Below, one piece after another: positions 17,108-25,414 of a stretch of 64,000 nt of DNA (position 1 is its first letter; each line of letters begins with the position of its first letter). The stretch is from Pedobacter sp. PAMC26386 (GTDB lineage Bacteria; Bacteroidota; Bacteroidia; Sphingobacteriales; Sphingobacteriaceae). Under the pieces are notes generated by a model. That model searched no databases and was not told the origin of the DNA. It saw only the letters and a list, made by a program, of their open reading frames with translations. The position numbers and the translations under genes are program-made. The DNA is taken from positions 3,993,067 through 4,057,066 of the forward strand of contig CP060294.1 in the NCBI GenBank assembly GCA_014302835.1, read 5' to 3'.

Positions 17108-17803
17108 TTATTTTTCCCGCAGCGACGGAGAAATTCTTCCCGTATCAGGCAAAGCTTTAAACATTTTATAAGCGTTCATCAAATAGAATCTGAAATCTTC
17201 CTCATCCAATTTATCCAGCACTTTGAGCGAGGGCCGGTAAAGCACCATAAAATAATCCAGCTCTGCTCCTTTCAATGGGGTCAGGGAAGTAACGGCACTT
17301 TCATTAAATCTTTCGTCTATTTTACGCTCGCTTTTTTCCAGCTCCAGCTTCCGTTTGAACCGCCTGGCATCCCGGCCTTCTTTACCAAAAAGCCTGGAGG
17401 GTGAAAGCATGAAAGGTTTATTCTGAGCTAATCTTATAAATTTTGCTTTGTTGTATACCTCAGCATATTCTACCTCAGGGTTGAAAGCACCTGCTTTGAT
17501 CACGACCGTATGGAGTAATTTATTATTGAGAGCCAAATATCTTTTTACAGGTTTCAGGTCAACTAAAAAAAGCGTATCTGGTATATAACCCGGCTGATAA
17601 AAGACAAGCACGTTACCGACATAAGCAGCAATACTAAATTCGCCTTTCTCGTTTGTCGTTGTTTTTTTCCGCGTCTGCCGATTCAGGACTTCTACCTGTC
17701 CAAGTCTTAGCTGAGTAGTCCTGTCTGCGACAGTCCCTTTCAACTCCTGACTTTTAGCAACAAAACTGAAGAATAAAATAATAAGAGTTATCCTGTAAAA
17801 CAT
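17108..17803 (-). CDS. Secreted CarboxypepD_reg-domain protein
   Basis: A 231-residue protein with an N-terminal signal peptide (MFYRITLIILFFSFVAKSQ) followed by a single CarboxypepD_reg-like beta domain (LKGTVADRTTQLRLGQVEVLNR to about residue 90). The C-terminal half is helical and basic and ends with YFMVLYRPSLKVLDKLDEEDF. The gene at 30083-30820 has the same layout, with a matching ELYRPTVERVKAEDPF stretch, so the two are paralogues. Probably an exported protein of the cell envelope; function unknown. Confidence 0.75.
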   Translation of the reverse strand: MFYRITLIILFFSFVAKSQELKGTVADRTTQLRLGQVEVLNRQTRKKTTTNEKGEFSIAAYVGNVLVFYQPGYIPDTLFLVDLKPVKRYLALNNKLLHTVVIKAGAFNPEVEYAEVYNKAKFIRLAQNKPFMLSPSRLFGKEGRDARRFKRKLELEKSERKIDERFNESAVTSLTPLKGAELDYFMVLYRPSLKVLDKLDEEDFRFYLMNAYKMFKALPDTGRISPSLREK

Positions 17804-17892
17804 ACCTTAAAGCTAAGCTTTTTAAGCCGTACGCAGATTCAGAATACTCCTATTTAACATTTTTTAAGATTTGATAAAGAACCGGCAAAAAT

Positions 17893-18114
17893 TTAATGGA
17901 AAGTGTCCAGGTAAAGTTTCTCCACTTTTTTACGCGCCCATTCAGTTTTCCTTAAAAAGGTCAGACTTGACTTTAAGCTGGGATCATTATTAAAACAGGC
18001 AATACGTATTAATACACCCAGTTCTGGCCATCCATAATGCCAAACCAACTGTTTAAGGATAAACTCCAGTGTTTTACCGTGTAATGGATTATTAACTTGT
18101 TTCTCTTCCGCCAT
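17893..18114 (-). CDS. VF530 family (DUF2132) DNA-binding protein
   Basis: A 73-residue protein matching the small VF530 fold: NPLHGKTLEFILKQLVWHYGWPELG, then CFNNDPSLKSSLTFLRKTEWARKKVEKLYL. This motif set (NPLHG, HYGW, DPS, FLRKT.WAR) is diagnostic. The structure of the family suggests DNA binding, but the biological role is unknown. A TATCTTTG box (18139-18132) lies about 20 bases before the start and is a likely -7 element. Confidence 0.88.
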   Translation of the reverse strand: MAEEKQVNNPLHGKTLEFILKQLVWHYGWPELGVLIRIACFNNDPSLKSSLTFLRKTEWARKKVEKLYLDTFH

Positions 18115-18199
18115 AAAATTTCCTGTACTGGCAAAGATAAAAAACTTGCTTATATAAACTGGCTGATTGAAACTAATTCAAGCGGAGAACGCATCGACT

Positions 18200-18278
18200 C
18201 TAGTCCACGTCTAGTCCACATCTAGTCCACGTTAAGTCCACCTTTTCTTACAAATACGTGGACTCAACGTGGACTAGA
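18200..18278. repeat. Four 11-bp tandem repeats and an inverted partner
   Basis: Four 11-bp units of the type ctagtccacgt run head to tail at 18200-18243. The last two units (18221-18241) are repeated in inverted orientation at 18258-18278 with 20 of 21 bases matching, so RNA or single-stranded DNA could form a 21-bp stem with a 16-base loop. It lies between the divergent VF530 and DUF2027 genes. No protein is encoded. Confidence 0.85.
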
Positions 18279-18346
18279 CGTAAACTCATTGTGCTTTCAC
18301 ACCAAACCAGTCCCCCTTCATCACCTTTTTATTCTATATAATTCCT

Positions 18347-18354
18347 TAGGTTTG
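18347..18354 (+). promoter_or_regulatory. -7 element of the DUF2027 gene
   Basis: TAGGTTTG matches TAnnTTTG exactly. The -33 region is T-rich but lacks a clean TTTG. The implied transcript start is after the TTG at 18357, which supports the ATG at 18393 as the translation start. Confidence 0.5.
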
Positions 18355-18392
18355 TATTGAAAAGCATAACCACTCCATTAAATAACAATCAT

Positions 18393-19037
18393 ATGAACTT
18401 GAATTTAGGCGATTTTGTTCGTTTTGTAGACGAAAATATAGAAGGATATATTACCCGTATAATAGATAAAGACACTATTGGTGTAACGGATTCAAATGAT
18501 TTTGAAATTCCGGTTCAGGCTTCTAAAGTAACCTTAGTCCATGGTGAAATTCCAGATGAGAATACCGTAGTTTCTAACCGTCAGGCAGCAGTTGTTCCGG
18601 TTGCTGAATTTATAAAAGAAGGCGTTTACCTTGGTCTGGTTACTGATCAGCACAGCACAGCAGTGGCACATTTCAATTTACTGAACGAAACTTCTTTCCA
18701 ATTACTAGCCACTTTAACCACTGAAAAAGGCGGAAACTACAAAGGCGAATTTGCAGCAATCATTCCTGCTCACAGTGCTAAAAAGATTTTCTCTGCAAAT
18801 TTGGGTGATATCCAATTGTGGCCAAAATTCAATATTGAAGTTTTATTCTCTACTTCAGCAAATGTGGAGCCTTCGGCACCGCTCATTTATCGCGAGAACA
18901 TTAAAGGCAAAGATCTTTCTGTAGCCAAAGTAGAGATCCCGTTATTGAAACAAAAAGGCTGGCTAATCAGACTAGATGAACCAGAACCATTAATAGACGC
19001 ACAAAAATTAAAAGAAAGTTTTTTTAAAGCCCGCTAA
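18393..19037 (+). CDS. DUF2027-domain protein without Smr domain
   Basis: I use the ATG at 18393 (MNLNLGDFVRFVDENIEGYITRI), giving 214 residues; a frame extension from TTG at 18357 lies too close to the promoter. The N-terminus is a small Tudor-like beta domain (about residues 1-50), and the rest is a DUF2027 region made of beta strands. In many Bacteroidota, DUF2027 is followed by a C-terminal Smr nuclease domain; here the protein ends before any Smr domain. Role unknown. It precedes the MscS gene by 31 bases. Confidence 0.75.
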   Translation: MNLNLGDFVRFVDENIEGYITRIIDKDTIGVTDSNDFEIPVQASKVTLVHGEIPDENTVVSNRQAAVVPVAEFIKEGVYLGLVTDQHSTAVAHFNLLNETSFQLLATLTTEKGGNYKGEFAAIIPAHSAKKIFSANLGDIQLWPKFNIEVLFSTSANVEPSAPLIYRENIKGKDLSVAKVEIPLLKQKGWLIRLDEPEPLIDAQKLKESFFKAR

Positions 19038-19068
19038 ATGCGATCTTCCTGAAGATCGAGGAACCTGA

Positions 19069-20394
19069 ATGAGAGAGTTTAAACTTACACATACCGTAAA
19101 TACGAGCAGTCGCTGGACTTATAACCTGTTGGTAAAATGGGGAGTCCCCGAAGATATGGCAGCTTTTGTCAATCTTTTCCTGCTCCTTTTTGCCCTGATT
19201 ATTATTGTTTATGCCTTCCACCATGTGGTCAGAAGAATATTGCGTATCGTTTTGATCCGTTTCAGTAAACGTTCAAAAATCAAGTTCTTCCACCATTTAT
19301 TAAACAACAGGTTCCCCCATTTCCTCGCACAATGCGCCCCGCTAGTTCTGGTCAATGCTTTAATTCCGGTTCTATTTCTGGATTTTCCGGATATGATTAA
19401 ACCAATGAATGCCATTACCGATGTATATATGGTATTTATTGTGATCTGGATGATTATGGCCCTGATCAAAGCCGGTGGCGATGACCTGCGTACCAAATCT
19501 ACTTTCCGGGAAAAGCCAATAGACAGCTATATCCAGGTGGTTAGGATGATCCTGTATCTGATTGGTGCCGTAGTTATCTTTTCACACTTAACCGGACAAT
19601 CTCCTATTGCCTTTTTTACAGCAATGGGTGCCATATCTGCGGTACTGCTACTCATGTTTAAAGATACGATCATGGGTTTTGTAGCCAGTATTCAGGTTAC
19701 TGCAAATGATACCGTAAGAATAGGAGACTGGATCACGATGACAAAATACGGAGCCGATGGCGATGTCGTCGCCATTAACCTGACTACGGTTAAAGTCCAG
19801 AATTTTGATAAAACCATTACGACCATTCCTACCTATTCGCTGATTTCAGATTCTTTCCAAAACTGGCGTGGAATGAGTGAATCTGGTGGCAGAAGAATTA
19901 AAAGAGCTATTCTGATCAAACAAGCGACTATCCGCTTCATTACTCCGGCAGAAGTTGAAGAATACAAAAAGATTCAGTCTCTGACCAGCTACATTGAACA
20001 CCGCCAAAAAGATATTGATAAGAGCAATGAACGTTTAGGGATTGATAAATCTCTTTTACTCAATGGCAGAAACCTGACCAATGCCGGCTTGTATAGAAAA
20101 TATATTGACAACTATCTCAATAACCATTCAGGGACACACAAAAAGATGACTATAATGGTCAGACATCTTGCCCCTACCCCAAATGGACTGCCAATTGAAC
20201 TTTATGCGTTCACCAGCACCACAAAATGGGCAGACTATGAATATATTATGGCAGATATCTTTGACCATATGATTGCCGCAGCCCGTTATTTCGATCTTCA
20301 GATTTATGAAACAGAAGCCTCTGGTGATACCACTACAATTAGCTTCAATGATCCGCTAACCATTAGCCGCCCTGCTGCCCCTAAAGCTGATTAA
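19069..20394 (+). CDS. MscS-family mechanosensitive channel, YbdG-like
   Basis: Inner-membrane channel that opens under tension during osmotic downshock. The 441 residues have about five N-terminal hydrophobic segments. The pore helix and beta domain follow (FTAMGAISAVLLLMFKDTIMGFVASIQVTANDTVRIGDWITM), and a long C-terminal domain of about 200 residues resembles E. coli YbdG more than the short MscS. Probably co-transcribed with the DUF2027 gene and closed by a terminator. Confidence 0.9.
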   Translation: MREFKLTHTVNTSSRWTYNLLVKWGVPEDMAAFVNLFLLLFALIIIVYAFHHVVRRILRIVLIRFSKRSKIKFFHHLLNNRFPHFLAQCAPLVLVNALIPVLFLDFPDMIKPMNAITDVYMVFIVIWMIMALIKAGGDDLRTKSTFREKPIDSYIQVVRMILYLIGAVVIFSHLTGQSPIAFFTAMGAISAVLLLMFKDTIMGFVASIQVTANDTVRIGDWITMTKYGADGDVVAINLTTVKVQNFDKTITTIPTYSLISDSFQNWRGMSESGGRRIKRAILIKQATIRFITPAEVEEYKKIQSLTSYIEHRQKDIDKSNERLGIDKSLLLNGRNLTNAGLYRKYIDNYLNNHSGTHKKMTIMVRHLAPTPNGLPIELYAFTSTTKWADYEYIMADIFDHMIAAARYFDLQIYETEASGDTTTISFNDPLTISRPAAPKAD

Positions 20395-20412
20395 GGCAAA
20401 TTATCTTATCAT

Positions 20413-20444
20413 AAAAGCGCTTGTCTTTTAGACAAGCACTTTTT
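20413..20444 (+). terminator. Rho-independent terminator after the MscS gene
   Basis: A 13-bp stem with one mismatch (aaaagcgcttgtc with gacaagcactttt) and a 5-base loop, followed by T residues. It lies between the convergent MscS gene and the siderophore operon and may serve both. Confidence 0.8.
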
Positions 20445-20484
20445 AAAATAACAACCCAATTTAGCAGTTGTACTTTTGATTCCA

Positions 20485-21858
20485 TTAATCGATCAGCTGC
20501 ACTGCCGTACTATAATCGATCTTACCATTTGGTGTCAATGGAACAGACTCCACAAATTTCACTTTAATCATGGTAGGGTGCAGACTTAGTTTTTCCTTCA
20601 GCACCTGTTTCACCGCTTCTGCTGCTAGTTCTTCATTTAGATGAAGTACCAGTAAAGATTTATCTTCAATCCCTAAACAGACAAATGTTTCTCCTCCTAA
20701 AGCATTTTTGAGAATCAGTTCTACTTCATCCAGGTTCATTCTTGTGCCAAATAGTTTGACGATCCGTTTGATCCTTCCAGTGATATAATAATACCCGTCT
20801 TCATCTTTTCTCGCCACATCACCAGTATGCAAACGTTCAGCACGATGAAACGTGGTTAAATCTGCCAGGCTTTTAGCATAACCGCCAAAAATATTAGCTC
20901 CAAGATAAATCAGCTCATTACTATCCGGGTCAATTTCAAACCGGCCATTTTTAATCGGTATGCCAATAGATGTGCTTTTCGTAAACAGATCTTTTGGCGG
21001 CAGATAAGCCATTCGTCCCGCTGCCTCTGTCTGCCCGTACATGACAAAGAACTGTTGACGATGTTTAGTTCCGTACTCTGCCAGAACCTGAACAAGAGTC
21101 TGATTAAGGATACCGCCCGTCTGAGTCATATACCTTAACGAAAGGTGCTCTCTTTTGAAAAAGCCAAAGCGGTTCAGCATTTCATACACATAAGGTACAC
21201 CTCCAATAGAAGTACAGCCATAATGGTCAAAATCTTCCCAGAATGTTTTTTGCAGAATATCTCTGTTGGTACAGATCATTTTTCCACCCGCAATGCAGTT
21301 ACTCGTAAAAATAGATAAGCCATAGACAAAAATAATCGGCACATTAAGTGGAGTCACATCCGTACCTTCAATAGGAAGGAATTCCAGAATAGCCCGTGCA
21401 TTCTGAATCAGATTTTCTTCAGATAACTTGACAAATTTTGGAGAGCCAGTGGTACCTGAAGTACTCAGCAATAACTTGATCTCCGGATTTACCGGATAAG
21501 CTGGCGCTGATAAGTTCCTGAACAACTGAATCCGGTTAGATGCGCCATAAGCTTGAAATCCATCAATTGCTGTTCGCGAAGGATCATAAATATAATAAGG
21601 CTGATAAGCCTTTTCCAGTTCTAACTTAAACTGGATATCCAACTGCGGACTTAAAAGGGTCACTGTAAAACGACTCTGTAAGAAGTTCAAAAAAACCTCT
21701 ATTGAGCCAATCATATTATCTGTATACAGAAAAACTACAGCTTGTCTTTCCTCGATTGTTATCGATTGGTGAAACTCATTGACGCTATATGAAGTATCCG
21801 TCAGTGCATCAATGTAAACTAAGTTCTGATTACTCTGTATTAAATCGTAAAGTCTCAT
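20485..21858 (-). CDS. AMP-dependent acyl/aryl ligase of the siderophore operon
   Basis: ANL-superfamily enzyme, 457 residues, that activates a carboxylic acid as the adenylate and can load it on the neighbouring carrier protein. Visible core motifs: LLLSTSGTTGSPK (A3), MYGQTEAAGRMA (A5), RLHTGDVARKDEDGYYYITGR (A7), GRIKRIVKLFGTRMNLDEVE (A8) and PLTPNGKIDY (A10 lysine). The substrate cannot be read from the sequence. By layout it resembles AsbC of petrobactin synthesis (ligase beside a small carrier protein and two NIS synthetases). Last gene of the operon. Confidence 0.85.
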   Translation of the reverse strand: MRLYDLIQSNQNLVYIDALTDTSYSVNEFHQSITIEERQAVVFLYTDNMIGSIEVFLNFLQSRFTVTLLSPQLDIQFKLELEKAYQPYYIYDPSRTAIDGFQAYGASNRIQLFRNLSAPAYPVNPEIKLLLSTSGTTGSPKFVKLSEENLIQNARAILEFLPIEGTDVTPLNVPIIFVYGLSIFTSNCIAGGKMICTNRDILQKTFWEDFDHYGCTSIGGVPYVYEMLNRFGFFKREHLSLRYMTQTGGILNQTLVQVLAEYGTKHRQQFFVMYGQTEAAGRMAYLPPKDLFTKSTSIGIPIKNGRFEIDPDSNELIYLGANIFGGYAKSLADLTTFHRAERLHTGDVARKDEDGYYYITGRIKRIVKLFGTRMNLDEVELILKNALGGETFVCLGIEDKSLLVLHLNEELAAEAVKQVLKEKLSLHPTMIKVKFVESVPLTPNGKIDYSTAVQLID

Positions 21859-21898
21859 GTTCTTTATTTTTTGTTTTTCGGTCGGAAGGATGGACAGT

Positions 21899-22138
21899 TT
21901 ATGCTTCGATGCCGTATTTTTTCAATCGGTCTACCACATTAGTTACACTGGTCATTTCCAGCAAGTCGTCAGTTTCAATCGTAATGGCATAGCTGGATTC
22001 CAGCTCCGCAATCAGGATCATATGTGACATGGAATCCCATTCAGGAATTCCCTGGTAATCTAAATCCGCCGTAATCTGATCTGCCGGGACAGCCAGAGCA
22101 GTAGTAAAAACTTCTAATAATTTTGGTGACAAATTCAT
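21899..22138 (-). CDS. Acyl carrier protein of the siderophore operon
   Basis: A 79-residue stand-alone carrier protein. The phosphopantetheine site is the Ser in GIPEWDSMSHMILIAELE, followed by the usual acidic helix. It sits directly upstream of the AMP ligase, so it probably carries the activated acyl or aryl group for transfer to the siderophore. It is not the fatty-acid AcpP by context. Confidence 0.88.
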   Translation of the reverse strand: MNLSPKLLEVFTTALAVPADQITADLDYQGIPEWDSMSHMILIAELESSYAITIETDDLLEMTSVTNVVDRLKKYGIEA

Positions 22139-22186
22139 ATCGTAGTGGTTTTAAGATTTGATAATTATGCTGAGGATTTTAAATCC

Positions 22187-23593
22187 TCAGACTTTTGTTT
22201 TTTTCCAGTCTCCTTTTTTGAAGATGATAATGCAGGCAGTAGCCAGCACCAGTTCGGAAGTGAGAATAGCGACGAAAACTCCTTGTGTTCCCCAGTCCAT
22301 AGTAATTCCAAGAAACCAGGCTAAGGGAAGCTGAGTGATATAGAACATCAGCACATATAGCCAGGTGAGCTGTCGGACATTCCCGGCAGCATTCAGCGCC
22401 CTGGAAATAACCATCGTATAGCCTAAAAGGATATAAGCAATGGACAGATAACGGATATAAAGCACACCACTATCCAGTATACCGGGTACACTAGTAAAAA
22501 TCCCAATAACATCCCTTGCAAAAAACAGCCAGAATAAAGCAACCAGACATAAAAAGCACATGTTAAAAGTACCTGCCCGCCAAACTGTCTGTTCTGCACG
22601 TTCTGGTTGGTTGGCTCCCATATTTTGCCCGGTCAGCACACCTGCCGCGTTTCCAATACCCCAGGCTGGCATAGTAGCTACTGAAGCCACCCGCTGCGCA
22701 ATAATATATCCTGCAAACGCATCAGCACCAAAATGGGTGATAATTTTAGTCATAACCAGCCAGCTTGAAGAAGGGATCAGATACTGGAAAGTACCAGCAA
22801 AGCCCAAGCGCAAAATACTTTTAACAGTGGCTGGGACAAAAGCAAACTGTGCCCTGCCAATAATCAGAATTGCTCTGCCCTGAATCAGATACCAAAATTG
22901 ATAAATCACACCAATGACCCTGGCAATCAAAGTGGCTAAAGCTGCGCCTGTCAAACCTAAAGCAGGGATGAATCCCCAGCCAAAAATCAGTATCGGACAC
23001 AACACAATATTAATCAGGTTAGCTACCCATAAATTCCGCATAGCCATAGCAGCATCTCCTGCTCCTCTAAAAATCCCGTTCAACAGCATCCTGAGAATCA
23101 GTAAAAACACACTGCCTAACATCATTTTAGAAAACACATCCCCCTGTATAGCCATTTCTTTCGATGCGCCAACAGCATGCATGATTTCCTTAGAGAAGAC
23201 AAATAACGAAATGCCAATAGCAGCACCAATGGTCACCCCGACATAAATAGCCTGAATAGCCGCAGAACCCGCACTTTCGAATTTAGCCTCTCCAATACGC
23301 CTGGCTATGATGGTAGAGGCGGCAATACTTAAGCCCATAGCTACAGAATATGCTACTGCGGTTATGGATTGAGTAATCCCAACAATGAGTATAGCACCTG
23401 CCCCCAGCTTGCTGACAAAATAAATATTCACGAAGACAAACAAGGATTCCATAGCCAGTTCCAGGACCATTGGGACAGACAATAATACAATGGCCCGGTT
23501 AATCCCTCCAGTGGTGAACTTTTTCTCTGTGCCCTGTACAGCCTGTTTGAGCAGTAATAGTATAGATCGGGTACGCAATAAAAAAGTCTTCAT
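22187..23593 (-). CDS. MATE family efflux transporter
   Basis: A 468-residue multi-drug and toxin extrusion type transporter with about twelve hydrophobic segments in two homologous halves. Typical family stretches include VPMVLELAMESLFVFVNIYFVSKLG near the start. Its start overlaps the IucA/IucC stop by one base (TAATG). In this operon it most likely exports the finished siderophore; the substrate is inferred from context alone. Confidence 0.88.
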   Translation of the reverse strand: MKTFLLRTRSILLLLKQAVQGTEKKFTTGGINRAIVLLSVPMVLELAMESLFVFVNIYFVSKLGAGAILIVGITQSITAVAYSVAMGLSIAASTIIARRIGEAKFESAGSAAIQAIYVGVTIGAAIGISLFVFSKEIMHAVGASKEMAIQGDVFSKMMLGSVFLLILRMLLNGIFRGAGDAAMAMRNLWVANLINIVLCPILIFGWGFIPALGLTGAALATLIARVIGVIYQFWYLIQGRAILIIGRAQFAFVPATVKSILRLGFAGTFQYLIPSSSWLVMTKIITHFGADAFAGYIIAQRVASVATMPAWGIGNAAGVLTGQNMGANQPERAEQTVWRAGTFNMCFLCLVALFWLFFARDVIGIFTSVPGILDSGVLYIRYLSIAYILLGYTMVISRALNAAGNVRQLTWLYVLMFYITQLPLAWFLGITMDWGTQGVFVAILTSELVLATACIIIFKKGDWKKTKV

Positions 23594-25413
23594 TAATTCT
23601 CCTTTAAAACTTCTACTGTTTTAAACAATAAAAGAGGGTTATTTAATGCACCACTTTTATGTGATCTGGCGAAGCCAGTTGTTTCTTTATAGCCATTAAA
23701 TAAACGCTGACTGTTCAGGTTAAGACGCTTAAATGTGGGAACAAACAGATTATAACGTTCAAACTTAGCCTCCAGATCAGGATGCTCCTGCTGATAGGTT
23801 TCAATCACGTTGTACACGCATTTCCAGAAAGATTTTTCAGGATAACCGGCAGCTGTCTGAAGGATATCACTCAGATACCTGAAATAAGCTTCAAATACAC
23901 CTATCAGAATAACCAGTGGAACATTTTCAGGATTGCTGGACAGGATCATATGCTCAGAAAAGTCTTTTGGCAATTTTGCCTGAGCCTCTTCATTCAGCAG
24001 AATATCTCCTGCAAAATCTTTAAGTATCATTCTTACTGGAACGTAATCTTTGAAAACAAGGATCACATTTTCGCCATGCGGATTCACACAAACTGAATGC
24101 TGATAATAAATTTGCAGTAACGGTTTAAGGTAAGCATTCAGATAACTCATCAACCATTCTTCTGTAGAAAGACCCGATTTTTTGATCAATTCTGCAACAA
24201 AGCTCTGTCCCTGATCATCTATGTATAATAAGGAGGCCATGGTCATGAGCTGTTCTTCCGGTTTAATAAATTGTCCGGGACTTTCCCGCCACAATACCCC
24301 CAAAAATTCATTGTACTGAAATGGTGGATCTATAATTTCATTGTAGCTGGGATGCAAATAGCCAATAGTAGCTACTTCTCCCAATAAGATCAGCCCCATT
24401 TCCTGTAAACAGATATCGTTTAACAGCATATCCTTCAGCCAGCTGGTTAAACGTGGCGCAATAGCCAGTTGTTTTGGCGGCAATCCCCTCACCGTACCTG
24501 TGTTTAAAATAGAAATAGCCGTTTTAACATAATGTTTACCGGGATTGCTCAGGTTAAAAAAGGTACGGATACTTTGCTGGGGAGAATAGAGATCATCACC
24601 GGTTTCCAAAGGAATCAGCAATTGGTTTGCAATATCAGCAGCAAAAATAATCAGCAGCTTATTATTCCATTGCCATTCGTGTACAGGCATAAAAAGGTAG
24701 GCAGAAGCATCTCTGTTTTTAGCTGATAAAATCGCTCTGAACTGCACTAGTTTTTCTTTTCCCAGTTCCGCTTCAAAAAACGCTTCTTCATTAATTTCCT
24801 TTACAGCATTAAAAGTTGCACGGCTTTTATGCACTGCGATCCACAGCAATTGAACATGCTGATTTGCTTCGGGTGCATAATTCAGGTAATCGGTATGGTT
24901 AAAGTCCAACCTGCCTTTATTCACGATCATCCAGGGATGACCTTCCATTTGATGTTCAATGGTCTGGTAATCTGCATCGGCTAGCTGGCCTACTGCGATA
25001 CGTCCTTTTGAAATGATAAAAGCATCAGCATACAAAGTATGCAAAACCTCTTCTATATAACGGGCCAGCGTAAAAGAGTTGAGGCCAAAACTTTGCTGCT
25101 GCTCTACAAAGAAGGCGGGGACATCTGCTGCTGATTTTTCCTGTCCGTTTTCGAACTTTTGAATAGAAGGTTTAAGGATATGCCAGTAATCCAGCAGCCT
25201 GGCATAAGCTGAAAAGGTATAATAAATATTCTCATGATCGGTATGGAGCCTGAAATGCATCAGGCCGTCTTCTTCTGTACTGGTGACCTGCGGACGTGCG
25301 ACTTCTTCATGCATTAACTCTGCAAGTGTCTTCGCTAAAAGATTCAGGTTTACTTTTTCCCAGATGGACTGATCCAATGGCGCAACGCTGCCTGTTAGGT
25401 TTTTAGTTGTCAT
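23593..25413 (-). CDS. IucA/IucC family NIS siderophore synthetase
   Basis: NRPS-independent siderophore synthetase, 606 residues, which joins an amine or alcohol to a carboxylate through an acyl-adenylate. Visible family stretches are GHPWMIVNKGRLDFNHTDYLNYAPE, VHEWQW, QQSIRTFFNL and VNPHGENVIL, corresponding to the nucleotide and substrate sites (HPxxK, HPWQ, the SxRT motif and the ExHxQN region, here NPHGEN). A C-terminal FhuF-like part is present. It begins one base after the upstream synthetase gene stop. Confidence 0.92.
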   Translation of the reverse strand: MTTKNLTGSVAPLDQSIWEKVNLNLLAKTLAELMHEEVARPQVTSTEEDGLMHFRLHTDHENIYYTFSAYARLLDYWHILKPSIQKFENGQEKSAADVPAFFVEQQQSFGLNSFTLARYIEEVLHTLYADAFIISKGRIAVGQLADADYQTIEHQMEGHPWMIVNKGRLDFNHTDYLNYAPEANQHVQLLWIAVHKSRATFNAVKEINEEAFFEAELGKEKLVQFRAILSAKNRDASAYLFMPVHEWQWNNKLLIIFAADIANQLLIPLETGDDLYSPQQSIRTFFNLSNPGKHYVKTAISILNTGTVRGLPPKQLAIAPRLTSWLKDMLLNDICLQEMGLILLGEVATIGYLHPSYNEIIDPPFQYNEFLGVLWRESPGQFIKPEEQLMTMASLLYIDDQGQSFVAELIKKSGLSTEEWLMSYLNAYLKPLLQIYYQHSVCVNPHGENVILVFKDYVPVRMILKDFAGDILLNEEAQAKLPKDFSEHMILSSNPENVPLVILIGVFEAYFRYLSDILQTAAGYPEKSFWKCVYNVIETYQQEHPDLEAKFERYNLFVPTFKRLNLNSQRLFNGYKETTGFARSHKSGALNNPLLLFKTVEVLKEN

Positions 25414-25414
25414 C

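Noticed and set aside
18200..18278. Short direct repeats as a CRISPR or iteron origin
   Set aside because: Units are 11 bp without spacers and no replication or cas gene is nearby; described only as a repeat.
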